Shown here: piece by piece, positions 47,403-60,012 of the stretch
How the letters are laid out: each line of letters starts with the position of its first letter
Position numbering within the stretch: position 1 is the stretch's first letter
Source: Mastigias papua
Taxonomy: Eukaryota; Cnidaria; Scyphozoa; Rhizostomeae; Mastigiidae
Reading direction: 5' to 3'
Assembly (NCBI GenBank): GCA_964019165.1
Contig: OZ025282.1
Span: 6,655,631 to 6,719,630, forward strand
DNA length: 64,000 nt
Notes under the pieces: model-generated
Database searches by the model: none
Told to the model about the DNA's origin: nothing
Seen by the model: only the letters and a program-made list of their open reading frames with translations
Program-made: the position numbers and the translations under genes

Positions 47403-47460
47403 TCAAAAATATACTTTCTTCTGTTGTAAACGTTTACAACAGAAGAAAGTATATTTTTGA
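47403..47460. repeat. Perfect 58-bp palindrome
   Basis: TCAAAAATATACTTTCTTCT, GTTGTAAAC is followed with no spacer by its exact reverse complement. With one mismatch the symmetry runs on outward through GAGA/TCTC. It lies between two TA arrays (47147-47370 and 47505-47605), so it could extrude as a cruciform. Confidence 0.95.
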
Positions 47461-47503
47461 ATTCTCTATGTTTTATTTATATACTAAGTTAGTGCGGCTT
47501 TGA

Positions 47504-47609
<106 letters not shown>

Positions 47610-49135
47610 TAGAATTCTAAATACAGATTTATCTACATGGTAACTGCTCTTCCAGGGAGTAGTGTTTTCAACTGGTTTCTTCAGTTTTTGATACGACTTT
47701 CGATTTAGTCATAAATCTACTAAATGTAAGGAGGTTTCGAATATTAATGGAAATATAGCTCCAAGCTTTCAGAGTCTAATAGTGAAAATCTTCGTAATCA
47801 AGATGATAGCCTGGGATATATAGATCTGTGCAATTCTTCGCAATACAGTTGGAGAACTGAGTGCTGAGAGCATTGATAATAGTTTATTCACGAACGTACG
47901 TTTCAAATTCTTAAATAATCAGATCAAAAGCTACACGAATACAAATAAAATAACTAAATGCACAACGCAAACGAAAGGAGAAAAAAGCGATAGGGTGCTA
48001 GAAGCGAACAAAAATGCTAAATCCATAAGGGATCGAAACTAGCGCTCTTGGTGGCAGGGTCAAAGGTGTTCCTGTTTGCCGGATTAAAATCATCACGTAT
48101 ACATCATGCTAATGTAAACCCGGAGATCGATCCGTATCACATTTGTTGCAGATCCATTCTGTATCAGTGCAATCAGGTGTAATACAAACGGGTATTAGAA
48201 TTATGACCCGTACGTATTGCTCCTTATTCAAGTGACGTGAAAATGAAAGAAGAAGTGCCCGTTTCCCTGTGGACTTTGATGTCTGTGTAAAAAGGAGAAA
48301 TTGAGAATGCATTTGGAAAACGCAGACTTTTGAACAAGGATACCGAAACAGTGCAAAAAACGAAAAACAAATACGGATACTTTTGAAGACTCTATGAACA
48401 ACAACGAAAAGGTTTAGAGTGCGCTAATTTGAACAAACCATGGCAGACTTTGTCCAAATTATTTTAATTCTTGATAAATGTCTAGTATCAGTGAGTAGGC
48501 TGTTCAGTTTACATGCACTTCTTGGTTCTAGCTCAGCTTGAAACGATTTTTGGCTCTAAAACTTCCAGTTTGACATAGCATCTGAAAGAATAGGTAAATT
48601 TTCGAAAAATTATACGATAGTCATACCAGAGTCTTACGGAATACAGAATGCAATCTTGCAATACCAAAAATAAGACCAGCATATGGCCAAAAATCATACA
48701 TTTTGAGGCGCGAGCGACTCGAATAGGCTAACATCTGAAATGAACTTAGCCCGATCAATTCAGTTATTTAAAATGAAATTTAAAGCTATGGACTAAGGAC
48801 ATTCAGGGAAAGCTGATCTACATTTTTATCTTACTTAATATTAGGCTTTTTATCACATTTAGCAACTGTTTTTACCAAATTTCTGTAACTAGGTTTAGAT
48901 CTTGTAACTTGAGGTCTATTAAATAACATCTTTTTCTTTTGCTGGGGCAATTGGAAAGCAATAAAGAATGGCCATGGCTTTGTTTTCATAGCATTTTTGA
49001 TTTGATATGAAGCAGACCAATAGGAGCGAAGCACTTCGCAATCTAACAAGAATGAACAAGGAAAATAAATCAAAGTGAAAATGGATGAAATCCAAAACGA
49101 GGCAGTCTTTCCCTAGCTGTAGCACCACCTAACAA
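47610..49135. other. No gene recognised
   Basis: Open frames of 60-80 codons at 48109-48312 and 48831-49128 have no domain. Nothing else stands out. Confidence 0.4.
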
Positions 49136-49239
49136 GCTCGCTAATGCCAGATTCACATTTGCCTTAACTTGCGTCAGAATCGGCGACTCACATGTTGCCC
49201 CACCAGAACTCAAAAATAGGCGGCTGTAGAGAACTTATT

Positions 49240-49760
49240 CAAAGCTTCCGCCAGTTTATTTTTGGAATCCTAGTACAGTGTTCACACTCGTCGTAAGTCC
49301 GGTTTCCTCTTAGCCGTAAGGTGCCTGCGATTGGCTGTGACTGCTTTCTGCCACCAGCTATCTGCCATCTGCCATGCTCTCGGTATTGCAGGCAATTAAG
49401 TTCTAATGGAAACACTTCCTTAAACTGCCGCTAAACTACCGGAAAGCTACCGTAACTGCCGGGAGAGAAATGTACAAATTCAACTCGCTCCCGGTTGCTA
49501 CGGTAGTTTAAAAGCATATTAAGCAGCTGCTGGTAGTACCATAAGAAAGCTTTTCATTAAAACTTGATTACCGGCGATTCCGCGGGGAGATCGTAGAAAG
49601 CAATCCCTGACAGTCGGGGGCACCGTACGGCTTTATGGAAACCAGGCTTTCAGAAACTGAGATGTCCCAGTCATGCATAAACGCATGTTCACAGTTGTCG
49701 TAATTCATGTAAGAATCTGGGACATCGGGGGAACGATTTTCTCAAACAGAACCCATTTCT
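49240..49760. mobile_element. Probable decayed DNA element with several inverted repeats
   Basis: CTACCGTAACTGCCGGGAGAG (49450s) is mirrored by CTCGCTCCCGGTTGCTACGGTAG (49486-49508). GAGATGTCCCAG near 49661 is mirrored by CTGGGACATC near 49716. TTCTAATGGAAAC and TTTATGGAAACC recur. GC content is higher than around. No coding potential and no clear outer boundaries. Confidence 0.4.
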
Positions 49761-49799
49761 AGTTGACAGGCAAGCCTATGATGTCGGGGATAGCTCATG

Positions 49800-50620
49800 G
49801 AACGTCTTCTCACTTGTCCTAAGATATATAAGAGGCAGGATAGCCGCCGACTTCACTGATTCTTACAATGAGTGCGAGTCAGACTTCAATGCTAATACGA
49901 CGTTAGATTTAGATGGGCACCCCAGTCGGTTTGCTTAGTAGTGTCTAACATTCGCTATGTCATCTGCAGCTGAGCAGACTCATGCAGCCCTCTGCAAACC
50001 TTAAATTGTTTGAATACTGATCATTCAAAAGTTAACTTAGTTTATCCGAAATTAATTCCACACGACAATGTTTATCAGCAGTATAATGGCTACGAGATTG
50101 TAAACCGTTTAGGACCTTTTCAAGTATGTTCTTTTCTCACGACAGGGGAGAGATACCTTTTTTGCTTTGGCATGATTGAATTACTTTCCCTCAAGTCTCT
50201 GTCTTCATATTATCAAATATTAGTACACGATAGTTATCAATTTCAATTGCCTCCTCTAATTTTGCGAGAGTCTGTGCCAAAAAACATACTTCATTCTATA
50301 TGTGCATTAACAAACTCTCTCCTATATTCTGCAACGAAGGGGTATCGTTGACAATTTCCAAGATGAAATTCATCTATTAATGATGCCTGTCAATGAGAAC
50401 AACTCTTTTGGTATTGTCTTAAGTACCCATAAAAAATTCATAACGAAAAATTTCCTAAAAATGGTTTATTTAAAGCAAGAATCAATAGTTTTTTCCATAT
50501 AGCTGTGTTCGTGCTAATCGATTCCTCTAGAAATCTAAGCCATGTCTAGCACGCATCAAAGACTTCAATGGCATTTATATGACTGACGGGGCATACCGGA
50601 GCATATAGCCCACAATTTAC
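49800..50620. other. Unassigned, with a 113-codon open frame
   Basis: An open frame at 50010-50351 (plus) starts MNTDHSKVNLVYPKLIPHDN and has no recognisable domain. A TATATAAGAGGC at about 49827 could serve as a TATA box, but no transcript structure supports it. Confidence 0.2.
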
Positions 50621-50671
50621 TTACTGTATGTTGATTCAAAGTACATGTGTAGCATATCAATCAACTGTTCG

Positions 50672-50767
50672 GGTAATCAAGGCACGGATAATCGAGGTTC
50701 GGATAATCGAGGTTCGGGTAATTGAGGCTCGGATAATTAAGGCCTGGACATTCGAGTATATACTGTA
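50672..50767. mobile_element. pogo/Tigger-like terminal repeat remnant
   Basis: It holds five imperfect copies of a ~15-base unit, CGAGGTTCGGATAAT, ending in CGAGTATATACTGTA. Such tandem units next to TACTGTA are typical of the ends of pogo/Tigger-type elements. The opposite end was not found. Confidence 0.5.
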
Positions 50768-51099
50768 TTCCCAAAGCTTTTTCTATGCACTTTTGATACT
50801 ACAACCACTATTGATACTACACTATTACACTACATTGAAAAGCGATACCACTGGGTCAAAAAATTTTAGTCTCCTAGCTACACTATCTGCTCATAGTGTG
50901 CACGCAGCCCAACAAGAAAAGTACCCAATAACAGCACCAAATACACAAGAAAACAAAGGCAAAAATACATAACAACGACAACAAAACAAGTGGACCAACG
51001 ATTTTTAGGACTTATTTAACGTTGCTAAACAAATCAGTCAAAGCGATATGTGAGAAGCAAATGGTTCCCTTTAATGACTCTCTATAGGTATCAGCAGGC

Positions 51100-52010
51100 A
51101 AATCTTTACAACTATACAATCAAATATGCGTTAAAAGTTCATTTGAGGGACTAGCAAAACCTAGTGGTCTTATCAAAGGCAGAGTTCTATCGAGAAGGTT
51201 TCTTCCTTGAGTATCGAAAGAGGAGCAGAGCAGCAAAAAGTGTTCCTCATTCTCAACACCATCATTAGATGAACACATTGCATCTAGTTCATCTCTGAAA
51301 TTGTGTTTGAATTTATGAAGATTTAGTTTACTTAAAGGTAACTCTTAATCTGGTTTGGGATGATAAGCCCACTGGATCGTGGATACCGTAACGGATTTTC
51401 CAGAGGGGCGGACGAGTACTAGCAGTTTTGCTTTGAAGCTTGCATGGGTGAGTGAGGCCTTGATTAAATGGTCCAATTTGCTTCATTCCATCAATCAGGA
51501 TGGACAAAAGCTGGATTTAAACCTCTCCGCTCTAGGTCTTAGTTATCCAACGACATCCTGGTTTTAAACGACATTCTCTGGTTTTTAGTCCACAATTCAA
51601 TGACTTCCAAATCATGATTAAGGTCTGAAGCTGCTACCTTAGGATCATTACAACTCTAAAAATAGAGCGATCGTCGACAAAAAGTTTAACATTACACTTT
51701 AATTCATCAGTTAAATCATTTATATAAATTAGGACAAATAATGATCAGAGAATGGATCCTTGGGGCACCCCTGCTGATATTTCTCCCCAATCGGAACACT
51801 TTCCATTCAAAACAGTTCTCTGTCTGCAATTTGCAAGAAAACTTTTAATTAGAGAAAGGAGTAGCCTATAGATGAGACCATCTTGCCATACTCTACCAAA
51901 AGCTTTAGAAAGGTCAAGAAAGACAGAACGGATGTCATGAGATGGATTACAGTCAAAGGCCTGGAAAATATTGTTAGGTATAGATAGTAATTCCCAAAGC
52001 TCATGGACAC
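51100..52010 (-). mobile_element. Decayed jockey/CR1-like LINE, minus strand
   Basis: The minus strand gives the reverse-transcriptase palm: FDCNPSHDIRSVFLDLSKAF with the first catalytic Asp, WQDGLIYRL, SFLANCRQRTVLNGKCSDWG, then ISAGVPQGSIL (motif B), and later, after frameshifts, FRDELDAMCSSNDGVENEEH, FLLLC, the C-x(n)-HFLLxC finger found at the C-terminus of such ORF2 proteins. Stops interrupt it, and the YxDD region is deleted or unreadable. A SINE lies just upstream at 52109. Confidence 0.75.
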
Positions 52011-52108
52011 CAAATGCTCGTGGACGGTAAGGGGGGTTTGACGTTTGTATACTTATTCGCCACTTCCTGTAGTCATCCGCTTCTCTGATACAAGAAGCAT
52101 TAATTATC

Positions 52109-52410
52109 TCGTAGCGACAGCTCAGTGGTAGGACATTCGACGAACAGATTCAAGGGTTGTGAGCTCGAGTCCCATTCGGGTCACTAATTTTATCGTACTC
52201 ACTTCACAATGTTTGTCTCTGTCTGTTCTTTTATATCAGTGAGTCATGATGTCCTTGCTCTTACTTAATGTCTATTGTCCCTAACTTGGCCATGCGTAGA
52301 CTTATAGGCAGTGGGGGCAGGGAGGACAATGCCTCACAACAATTCGCTGACGTTGTAGCTTGTCTCTGTCGGAAGGGATAAAAAGTTAAGATAAAAAGTT
52401 AAGTCATAGC
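52109..52410 (+). mobile_element. tRNA-derived SINE
   Basis: The head GCGACAGCTCAGTGGTAGGA (A-box) and GAGCTCGAGTCCC (B-box, near 52170) resembles a tRNA gene whose 5' arm is altered. The body runs to a tail built of AAAAGTTAAGAT units ending near 52410. It differs from the SINE at 8868 in body and tail, so two families are present. Confidence 0.62.
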
Positions 52411-52419
52411 TTATGGGGA

Positions 52420-53420
52420 AAACTTTCAACTATAACTTTGCAGTCTATCAATAAAGTATAAAGCAGTTACAAGTATCAGCCTTCCTTGACTGGCGATTCC
52501 CGAAAGTGAAATGTACTTAGTAACAGAATACCATTTGCAACAAGGTTTTCACTTCGAGCTTAACTTAGCCCAGGAATATCAAACTTCTCAATAAATAATT
52601 CCATATTTGTACCCCTATCGTCAATAATCCAGTAACTCGTCGGTAAAAGTTGCGATAACGCCTATTTCTTATCGGTAACTACAGTGCATTTTCGGTAAGT
52701 AAGGGTATTGTTAAAAGCTGCCGGTATATCTCGCTTGCTATACCCCCCCCCCCAACCCCACTCAAGAGTCTTTCGGTAGACTCATTTCCTTGTTACCCAA
52801 TTATTCAAAAGTTGTCCTGCAGCATGCAAAGAAGGGGACAATCTCAGCAGTGTGAAGCTGTTGACTACAGACGGTCCAGCTATATTTTCAAATCACATTT
52901 TTTTTACATATATCAAATAAGACCTAAATACATACAACAAATATAACTGCTGTGCCACTCACTGCAGGAAAGGACATGAAGTCAGCGAGTTCCCACAATG
53001 ATTGACACTTACAATTAATAAAGAAATTAAATCCAAAGAAACATTACAATAATAAGAAAACAAAACGAAAAGCCTGATCGCTGCGCAGAACTGCCGCTGT
53101 TTGATAAAATGGTCGACCAACCGCCAGCCCGACATTGCTACTTCTATCTTTCCATGATACATGCCATTAATAAGAAGGCTTTTCTCGTCCAATACAGATA
53201 AAACTCATAGAGAGAATTTTCCAGTTTGTGTGTAACACTGCAGTGATGCAAAAGTCAAACAGGCACCACGTAAATATAACACTGAAATATACAGAAAATC
53301 TATGCAACTTAAGCACTAGAGATGATGCGCATGCGCGACAGTTGGATTTTCATATATGTATCAACTAATATATAACAATACGCCTATAAACCCAAAAGCA
53401 ACGGATACTACACAGTAAAG
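52420..53420. other. No gene recognised
   Basis: It contains a run of 11 C at 52743 and an open frame of 77 codons at 52959-53192 (minus) without a domain. GGTAACT/AGTTACC-like short repeats occur at 52620-52700. Confidence 0.35.
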
Positions 53421-53424
53421 TTTT

Positions 53425-53800
53425 ATGGTCTTGACTTCTTTTGCCTCCTTCTCTCTCTGCGACTCTCGTCCTCCTTCACTCTTTTAATGTCATGACTTTC
53501 ACAGACAGCGCAAATTAGCCTTCTCCATTCTTGTCTGTTATCTACAATAGTCTTCCATAGATCTAAAACATGACCACACTTCAAAGAACTTTGCAAGTAT
53601 CCTTAAAGCTGAGATAGGGTCGACCAACAGGTCGAGATCCATGGAATAATTCACTGTGCAAAAGGGCCTTGACTGGTCTGTTATCATCGATTCTACAAAT
53701 ATGGCCAAGCCAACGCAAACGATTTCCAACTAGCTTCAATTCAACGTCTTCAACCCCCACACGCTTTAGAACCTCTTTATCAACTAATCAACTTTCTTAT
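53425..53800 (-). mobile_element. C-terminal fragment of a non-LTR retrotransposon ORF2
   Basis: The minus strand reads DKEVLKRVGVEDVELKLVGN, RLRWLGHICRIDDNRPVKAL, LHSELFHGSRPVGRPYLSFK and, after a frameshift, WKTIVDNRQEWRRLICAVCE. RLRWLGH-x-x-R-x-DDNR...GRPxxxxKD followed by DRxxWR is the standard C-terminal end of many non-LTR ORF2 proteins. The 5' part is missing. Confidence 0.72.
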
Positions 53801-53889
53801 GACTCTAAAATCCAGCATTGAACTTTCATAACTTCTTGAGCAGTCGAGTACTGACTGCTTGCTAACCGTTTTCTTACAAAGAATGTGTA

Positions 53890-53945
53890 TTCGAGCCAGG
53901 CCCGTAGCCAGCTTGAATTCGCAAGGGGAGTCATCTTCTGGAAGT
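53890..53945. mobile_element. Terminal fragment of a DNA element
   Basis: AGGCCCGTAGCCAGCTTGAA, TTCGCAAGGGGAG is the usual start of widespread short DNA elements (GGCCCGTAGCCAGG...). It sits directly upstream of the LINE fragment on its left. No partner end was found. Confidence 0.35.
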
Positions 53946-54811
53946 CTTTTGCAAATCTTTAGGCCATGGCACTAGTGGTAAAGCCGCTGACTATTGGAAA
54001 ATAGGAGACACAAAACCCTTCCCATAGTCACTAAAGCTGCCCTTGTAAAACTATGCCTGGCTTCAACTGGGAGCACTTCTTTCCTTTCTTCGTGTAAGGC
54101 TTTTGAAAAAGCATAAGTTACAAAAAGACTCTTTTACTGACTTTAGTCTAAATCTTAGTTCATAGAGTCTTCAAGCTATCTGGAAAAATGCCAACGTATC
54201 TACTACAGCGGGGCAGTTTCCCACTTGGCCCTCCTAAAAACTGCCACTGTTGCCATTGACTATGAAAATCTCCTTGATCAGTAATTAACGGTCAATACAG
54301 CATGCCAGATAATGATAAAAGATCTTTCTGTCAGCTACCTCTATTCCTCTCGGGATATGAGAATATCTGAAGTGTGGAAGCAATAAGGAAACTTTAATGC
54401 AATTGAGTGTCATGTACGTCCAAATAACATCCGTTCTTGACATACGGAATTCTGCTAAAAAATATTTTAAATTACTAGCAGTGAACTTAAAATGTTCCGT
54501 TCCTTCTTATTCATCTGTCAGCGATTAGTTTTTGAATACTGTAATTTTCTTTAATAGGTGCTTCAGTTGGTGTTGTAGCTTGCAATAAGCTTCTTTTCAG
54601 ATCTACTTGATCTCTACTTTAGATCTCTTTACGAAGAATATTTGAGATTTCCAATCTGTAATGCTATAGTACAAGTTATCATCTGCCTACCTTCGTTTAA
54701 GCAGGAAAGCACTGCACTGCAGTTTGCAATCTTATGTGTAGTATAACTTATTCTTGCATTGCAAAAGTATGCCATGCTGTATGACGTAGTATTCATTCAT
54801 ACGTTCCATCC

Positions 54812-54829
54812 CTCCCTCCCTCCCTCCCT

Positions 54830-54865
<36 letters not shown>

Positions 54866-54990
54866 CCATCCATCCATCCATCCATCCATCCATCCATCCA
54901 TCCATCCACCCACCCGTCCGTCCGTCCGTCCGTCCGTCCGTCCATCCGCCCGTCTGTCCTTCTATCCACCTACCCATCTATCCATCCATC
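54812..54990. repeat. (CATC)n microsatellite with CCTC and CGTC variants
   Basis: CCTCCCTCCCTC leads into CATC units and then CGTC units. It is the same tetranucleotide class as the array at 26016-26343 on the other strand. Open frames through it (SIHPSIHP) are not genes. Confidence 0.95.
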
Positions 54991-54999
54991 AATACCCCT

Positions 55000-57040
55000 A
55001 TCCACCTGTCCACCCATCCATCTATCATTTCACAAGTATTATTATCATCGAAAATCCCAAGGTCACAAAAGCAATTTGAGTGATTCATTAATATATTGTA
55101 GCCTCAAATGAAAAAAAGTCATGTCACAACTCAATTATCTAACCAAATATATCCATCATTTGCTTGGAGAGATAAGCAGAAATTGCTCGGCCAAAGGTGC
55201 CTCGGCCACATTTCATGTCAGGGTATCAAGATACGCTCAGTGGTCTGTCATTCATGTCAAATCAGCTCATTTATAACAATCACTTCTTATCCATGAGCCA
55301 CATGTAAGTCTCTCCATATTTCTCTTCCCTTGATAGCGATATGGCTAATATTGATTATTTTTGGCAAATTAATGCGTAACATCCTGCTTATAGTTAATTC
55401 GTTAGCATGTGGTTCACCAAGTGCCACAATTAATTCGTTGTTAATAGTTCTTCATGATCTATAGACGTGTCCTAGGCCTGAACCTGTTTCACCTCTCAGA
55501 TGCAATATACAAGATGTTGCCTCAAATCTCTGTGCAATCATAGCTGGTGCAATCAAACTATCTTTAAAAGCATCTTTCACGACTGTAGACTCAACGATAT
55601 GCAAAGAAAGAGTCCAAAAAGTCAACAATTACTGAAATTTCAATGTTACGCATAAAAATCTTCCAAATTGTAGCTCCACCGTATCCATTTCTAAAGACAT
55701 AAAGAAGTCTTCGGCAATAATAGTGACATTACAAGTTCGCGGTCTTGGAAGATCAAACGTTAGCGTTGACTGTTGTAACAACAAAAGTGATAATAGTTTT
55801 CTTAAGAATTCGGATACATGGACAGGTGGTCAGGACAAAAGCATACAGAGTAAGTGTTGTTTAGAAGACTATGCCAAAGTATATAATGAAAATCATAATG
55901 ACAATGATAATGGTAATGATAATGGTAATGATGATAAATATGTATGTCCTAGAAGAAAGAGTAAGAATAAGAATAAAATAAAACAAGCAAAATAATCCCT
56001 AAAATAAATAAATAATAAATAAATAAACAAATAATAAACAAGTAACTCCTCGAATAAGAAGCTGCTCAAAACTGATGAAAAAAGGGTCCTCAAAATTCGT
56101 CAGATCACTAGAAAATCTGATAACTTTTAAGTAACGTTTGTCTTATCGCCTTATCTAGTCTGTGCAATTCTTTCAGTACCATTGGAATCAAAAGAGGCCA
56201 GTCAGACTACGCAGTGGCACTAATTCTAAAAATATGTAGTAACAGTACTAAAAACAACCATCATCACTTTTGATCAAAAGCTAAATGCTAAGGAAACTTA
56301 TTTCGCTTCGTTTCTTCTCAAGATCCCAGTGAACATTGTTTATCATACTGCATTATTAACAGAGCCAGGTCCGTTCAGTTCAACTGCTAGTATACATGAC
56401 ATCTTGCTATTCCCACACCCTTTAGGCTCTCAGCTTTCTAGACTTACACAGCCATCTGTCTAATGAAGTGTCTCTATAGGGATACGCCTCATGCGAGATA
56501 CAGGATACTAGTAATTATCTATTTCTTTGCAATCATTTGTATATAAATAATTTATACTTTTATCATCAAGTGGAGGGTACGATTCGAATAAATCATGCAG
56601 CTTTGGGCCGTGCAGCACCTCCTATATTTCACAGTCAATTTATCACTCGGTCTACACTGCTGCCGTCTTTGAAAATGTGGTCCCCTTATCTAACATGGGC
56701 GGAGAATGTCTCACACATTTAGCTACTGAATTAGTTGTGTGGTTATTCATGTTCATCCCTATCACTAGTCAATATTATCATAGCTGAAGCATAGGCTGAA
56801 TCCAGCAACCAGTGTCCTTGGCCATTTCTTTACATGTATCACTATTTTGCTTGACCGCATGTTTAATATGTGCAAATCATAAACGGGCAGGTATTCTTAA
56901 ATCTAAGATAAATTATTGTTGTCAATATATTGATACGAATCGGTTAGTCTACAGTTCTCTTCACATTCATGTTTTTCCATTGAGAGGACTTGCAATATAA
57001 ACCTCAATATGGCACACAAATAAATGTTTAAGACGAAGAG
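55000..57040. other. No gene recognised
   Basis: There are simple-sequence patches at 55893-55938 (AATGATAATGGT units) and 55995-56042 (AATAAATAA). The 90-codon frame at 55723-55995 ends in these repeats and is probably chance. Confidence 0.4.
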
Positions 57041-57049
57041 AGCCTGGTA

Positions 57050-57150
57050 ACTAGATACCGTAAACCCTCGAACTGGTTCCCCTTCGCAATAGCCCCCCTC
57101 AAATAAGCCCCCATGCTCTAACCTCAAATTGTTAATAATCTCCCTTTGGA
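57050..57150. repeat. Dispersed repeat shared with 7440-7560
   Basis: TACCGTAAACCCTCGAACTG then AATAGCCCCCCTCAAATAAG, CCCCCATGCTCTAA. This C-rich 'aataagcccc' phrase is the inverse of the sequence at 7440-7560. Confidence 0.5.
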
Positions 57151-57419
57151 AGCCTCAATCTCAGAAGCTGATGAACACCTTCTGTAACATCTGAAGAAAG
57201 AAGCCGCCTCAATGACAGAACATTCAACAATTTAGTGAAAACTGCTAACTTTCTGACGCACGCATAATTAACTTCTTCAAAAGTGAGCCACCATATGGCA
57301 TCAATGCTACTTTCACACAAAAGTGAACATGTGATGGTCTGTACCAGTGGCAGGCACTTAGCCGTTTGTTGTGGGGAGTTGAGGCAACCAGACTGGGGGT
57401 GAAGCTTCAAAGGGATCTA

Positions 57420-58945
57420 AGCCCAAGTAACGTCACTTGTCTTGAAGTATATATAGCAGGGAGAATGCATCCCTAACTCCCCAAATGTCCACGATTAGAG
57501 GTGCCTCTGCATTTTTCAATCAGAATGTACAAGGTTCAATTCCTACATCGATACAGTGTCAAAACGGTGCACCAGCCCTCATGGTATCGTTGAATAAGAG
57601 CAATATTTAGCGAAAGGTAAATTCATTTAGTAGTAAACTGGCAAAGACTAAACTACCTCTAAGAGGGAGCATCCGAGGACAAAACACTCAAGTCACTTAG
57701 CTTCACATGCTCGCTTAATCAATTCAGTCCCATACTGTATAAATTGTACTATAACCGACTTTGCTTAAGAGGACGTTACCCAGCCATAATATTCCGTCAA
57801 TGTCGCTGGTTACTAACACTACATAGAAAAGTGTGGAGAAACTGGTACCCGGTAATAGATATAAGAACCATCTCATAGGACTGAAGCTTTTTGGAATTCA
57901 AGCTCTGTCGAGGAAGAACAATACACTTTAATAGCATGATTGCTATATACCAACAAAACCTCTTGCTGTTTGTTTTGGAGAAATGTGGAGAAGCTGGTAC
58001 CTGGTGATAACTATGAGCATTGTATTATAGACGTCACTCCTTTTAGAACTGTCACCCTGAACAATATTGCAAATATGACTTTTTGAACAATTTTGTTTCT
58101 GCGAGTTTAGTGTGTTTCCGAAAAGAAGAACCATACTAGAAAATGCATCCTAAAAACTTTAGACATATGACATTTAAATTGGCTAGAATAGGGAAAGGTC
58201 GGAATACATTTCTATTAGTATAATTCTATGGCCTATCGAGAGGTGATTCCTAGAGAGATTAAATTGAGAATGAGAAATATGACATGAAGTATGTTACCGG
58301 GAACCTTATAATTTTTGGCGTACGACCTTCTTCTTTGTGCCTCTGCTTGTTCACACCATTCTTATGTGAATGTAAACAAGAATTTTTGTAACGTGGTCCA
58401 TTATTTCGACCTTCATAGAGAAATGCAAATGAACGTGCAGTAATTGAACAGCTGAAAGGCTCAGCAACTGACAGACAGAATACCAGTGCAATAGGTAAAT
58501 GAATAAATGAAGGGGGGAGAACTGATAACCAGCGCCTTCGTGAAGATGCTTCTTTTTGGAGGGAGGGGGAGATAAAGAAAATATTGGAGGACAGTATGGG
58601 TAGCATCCAGCAGGCCTATCAAGCTTTATGACTTTCAACTATGCATACATAGACGTAAAATGAAATATTGCAAGAGTTTCAGACTTGTAGACAAATAAGC
58701 TAGCATTGCTATGAAGATAGGTGCTTGTCCATTGATTACAAGATCTAAGTACATAAACAGAGCTTCCTTCGAGTTATCCAACATCCACCCAAGTTGATGG
58801 AATAAAACTTGTTTGTCTGTAGTTTTTTCAATATGAACTGACTTAATGAAAATCTCCATGTCATTGAGTGCATAGAAAGAAACACAAACTTATGTCGTAG
58901 CATGGCGGCTTACCTTCCAGTATATTGAAAAGGGTTCTGTCCTTT
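57420..58945. other. No gene recognised
   Basis: Two overlapping open frames at 58259-58638 (minus, about 95-115 codons) lack domains. Nothing else is supported. Confidence 0.35.
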
Positions 58946-58949
58946 AGCA

Positions 58950-59890
58950 TGTGCAAGTGGTATCTGCAACTATATGCAGATGACACAGTTAGATGCTCAT
59001 ATACACATTATGTCCAAAATTTCATCCAGATATTGGAGTGATTACTGTATACCTACGGAAAGTATGGAAGTCAACAAAGACGAATGCCACTTATTGATAC
59101 TTGGAAATATTAGTGAGAAATTAAAATCATACATTAGAGAAACTCAGATGGAACAAAGTGATAAAAGACGACACTTAACCATTGCATCTGACAAGCGAAT
59201 GAACCAGGCGCCGATCCAAGGGGGAGGGGTCTGAAGGGCCATGCCCCCCAAATAGCAATATTCTGTATCCCGAGAATTTGTATTCGGAGATTGCCACATG
59301 AATTAGACCAGAAAATGAATAAGGAATGAATTGAACACTCTACATAATACTCCAAGAGTCTCAGAAGGGCTTGACTATGAAAAATGTTTGCCCCCCACAG
59401 TATAATTTGCGAAGTGGCCCCACCCAAAACAGAACTCTGGATCCGCCTATGAACTCAACTCAAAACACATACTCAAAAGCCTTGAAAGAATGCAAGCCAG
59501 AAGCCTCGTGAGATAGCGTGAATTTCAGTTGCCATGGAACGAGAGACAATGAAGACATTGATAATAAACTTTATCTTGTCTAAGTTTGGCTATTATTCAT
59601 TTGCTTTGATGCTTCATGGTACATATCTAAAAGATAAAATAACTAGGGCACACTCGAACGAGCCTCAATAATATAACGTAAGGAAATGTTTCCAAACTTG
59701 ACGACTATAAGAAAAGGGCATTTAATATCCATTCACCAGAGGGATTTTTATCGGATAGTAGTAGAAATATTAGCAAAAACAACCAGATCTAACTTCTGCT
59801 TGTATGAGAGGGTTTTCCAACAGAAGAAAGCATTCTATTATATAAGATCCAAGACTAGCCTAAGATTGTCACATGAAACAGCGACATGAA
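58950..59890 (+). mobile_element. Decayed LINE fragment interrupted by a DNA element
   Basis: The left part reads LQLYADDTV (YADD reverse-transcriptase motif near 58971), then MEVNKDECHLLILGN, ISEKLKS and TIASDKRMN. The right part reads NFILSKFGYYSFALMLHG, then HLISIHQRDFYRIVVEILAK and KAFYYIRSKTSLRLSHETAT. The order and motifs follow the thumb and C-terminal region of jockey/CR1-like ORF2 proteins. The insertion at 59205-59448 separates them, and stops occur on both sides. Confidence 0.75.
59205..59448. mobile_element. 244-bp MITE inserted in the LINE, 6-bp duplication ATGAAC
   Basis: ATGAAC stands at 59199-59204 and 59449-59454. The element begins CAGGCGCCGATCCAAGG and ends GGATCCGCCT, imperfect inverse copies of each other, with a CCCCCC stretch near each end. 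Removing it with one ATGAAC restores the LINE reading frame across the gap, which fixes both boundaries. Confidence 0.8.
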
Positions 59891-60012
59891 TTGGAAAAAA
59901 CATGATGCAAAATAATGTGCAATCTCAAAGAAAATTTAATTATATAATAGCCAAGAATGAAACAGTAGGATATGCAAAAACTTTTTTATAAAGAGCTGGG
60001 ATTTTTATGATA

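Noticed and set aside
52113..52185. tRNA gene
   Set aside because: Same reason; the tail of AAAAGTTAAGAT units marks a SINE.
53538..53729. 63-codon minus frame MEIVCVGLAIF...
   Set aside because: It is out of frame with the recognisable LINE C-terminus at the same place.
57430..57470. Promoter with a CRE-like GTAACGTCACTT and TATATATAG
   Set aside because: No gene follows on either strand; such matches are common in AT-rich DNA.
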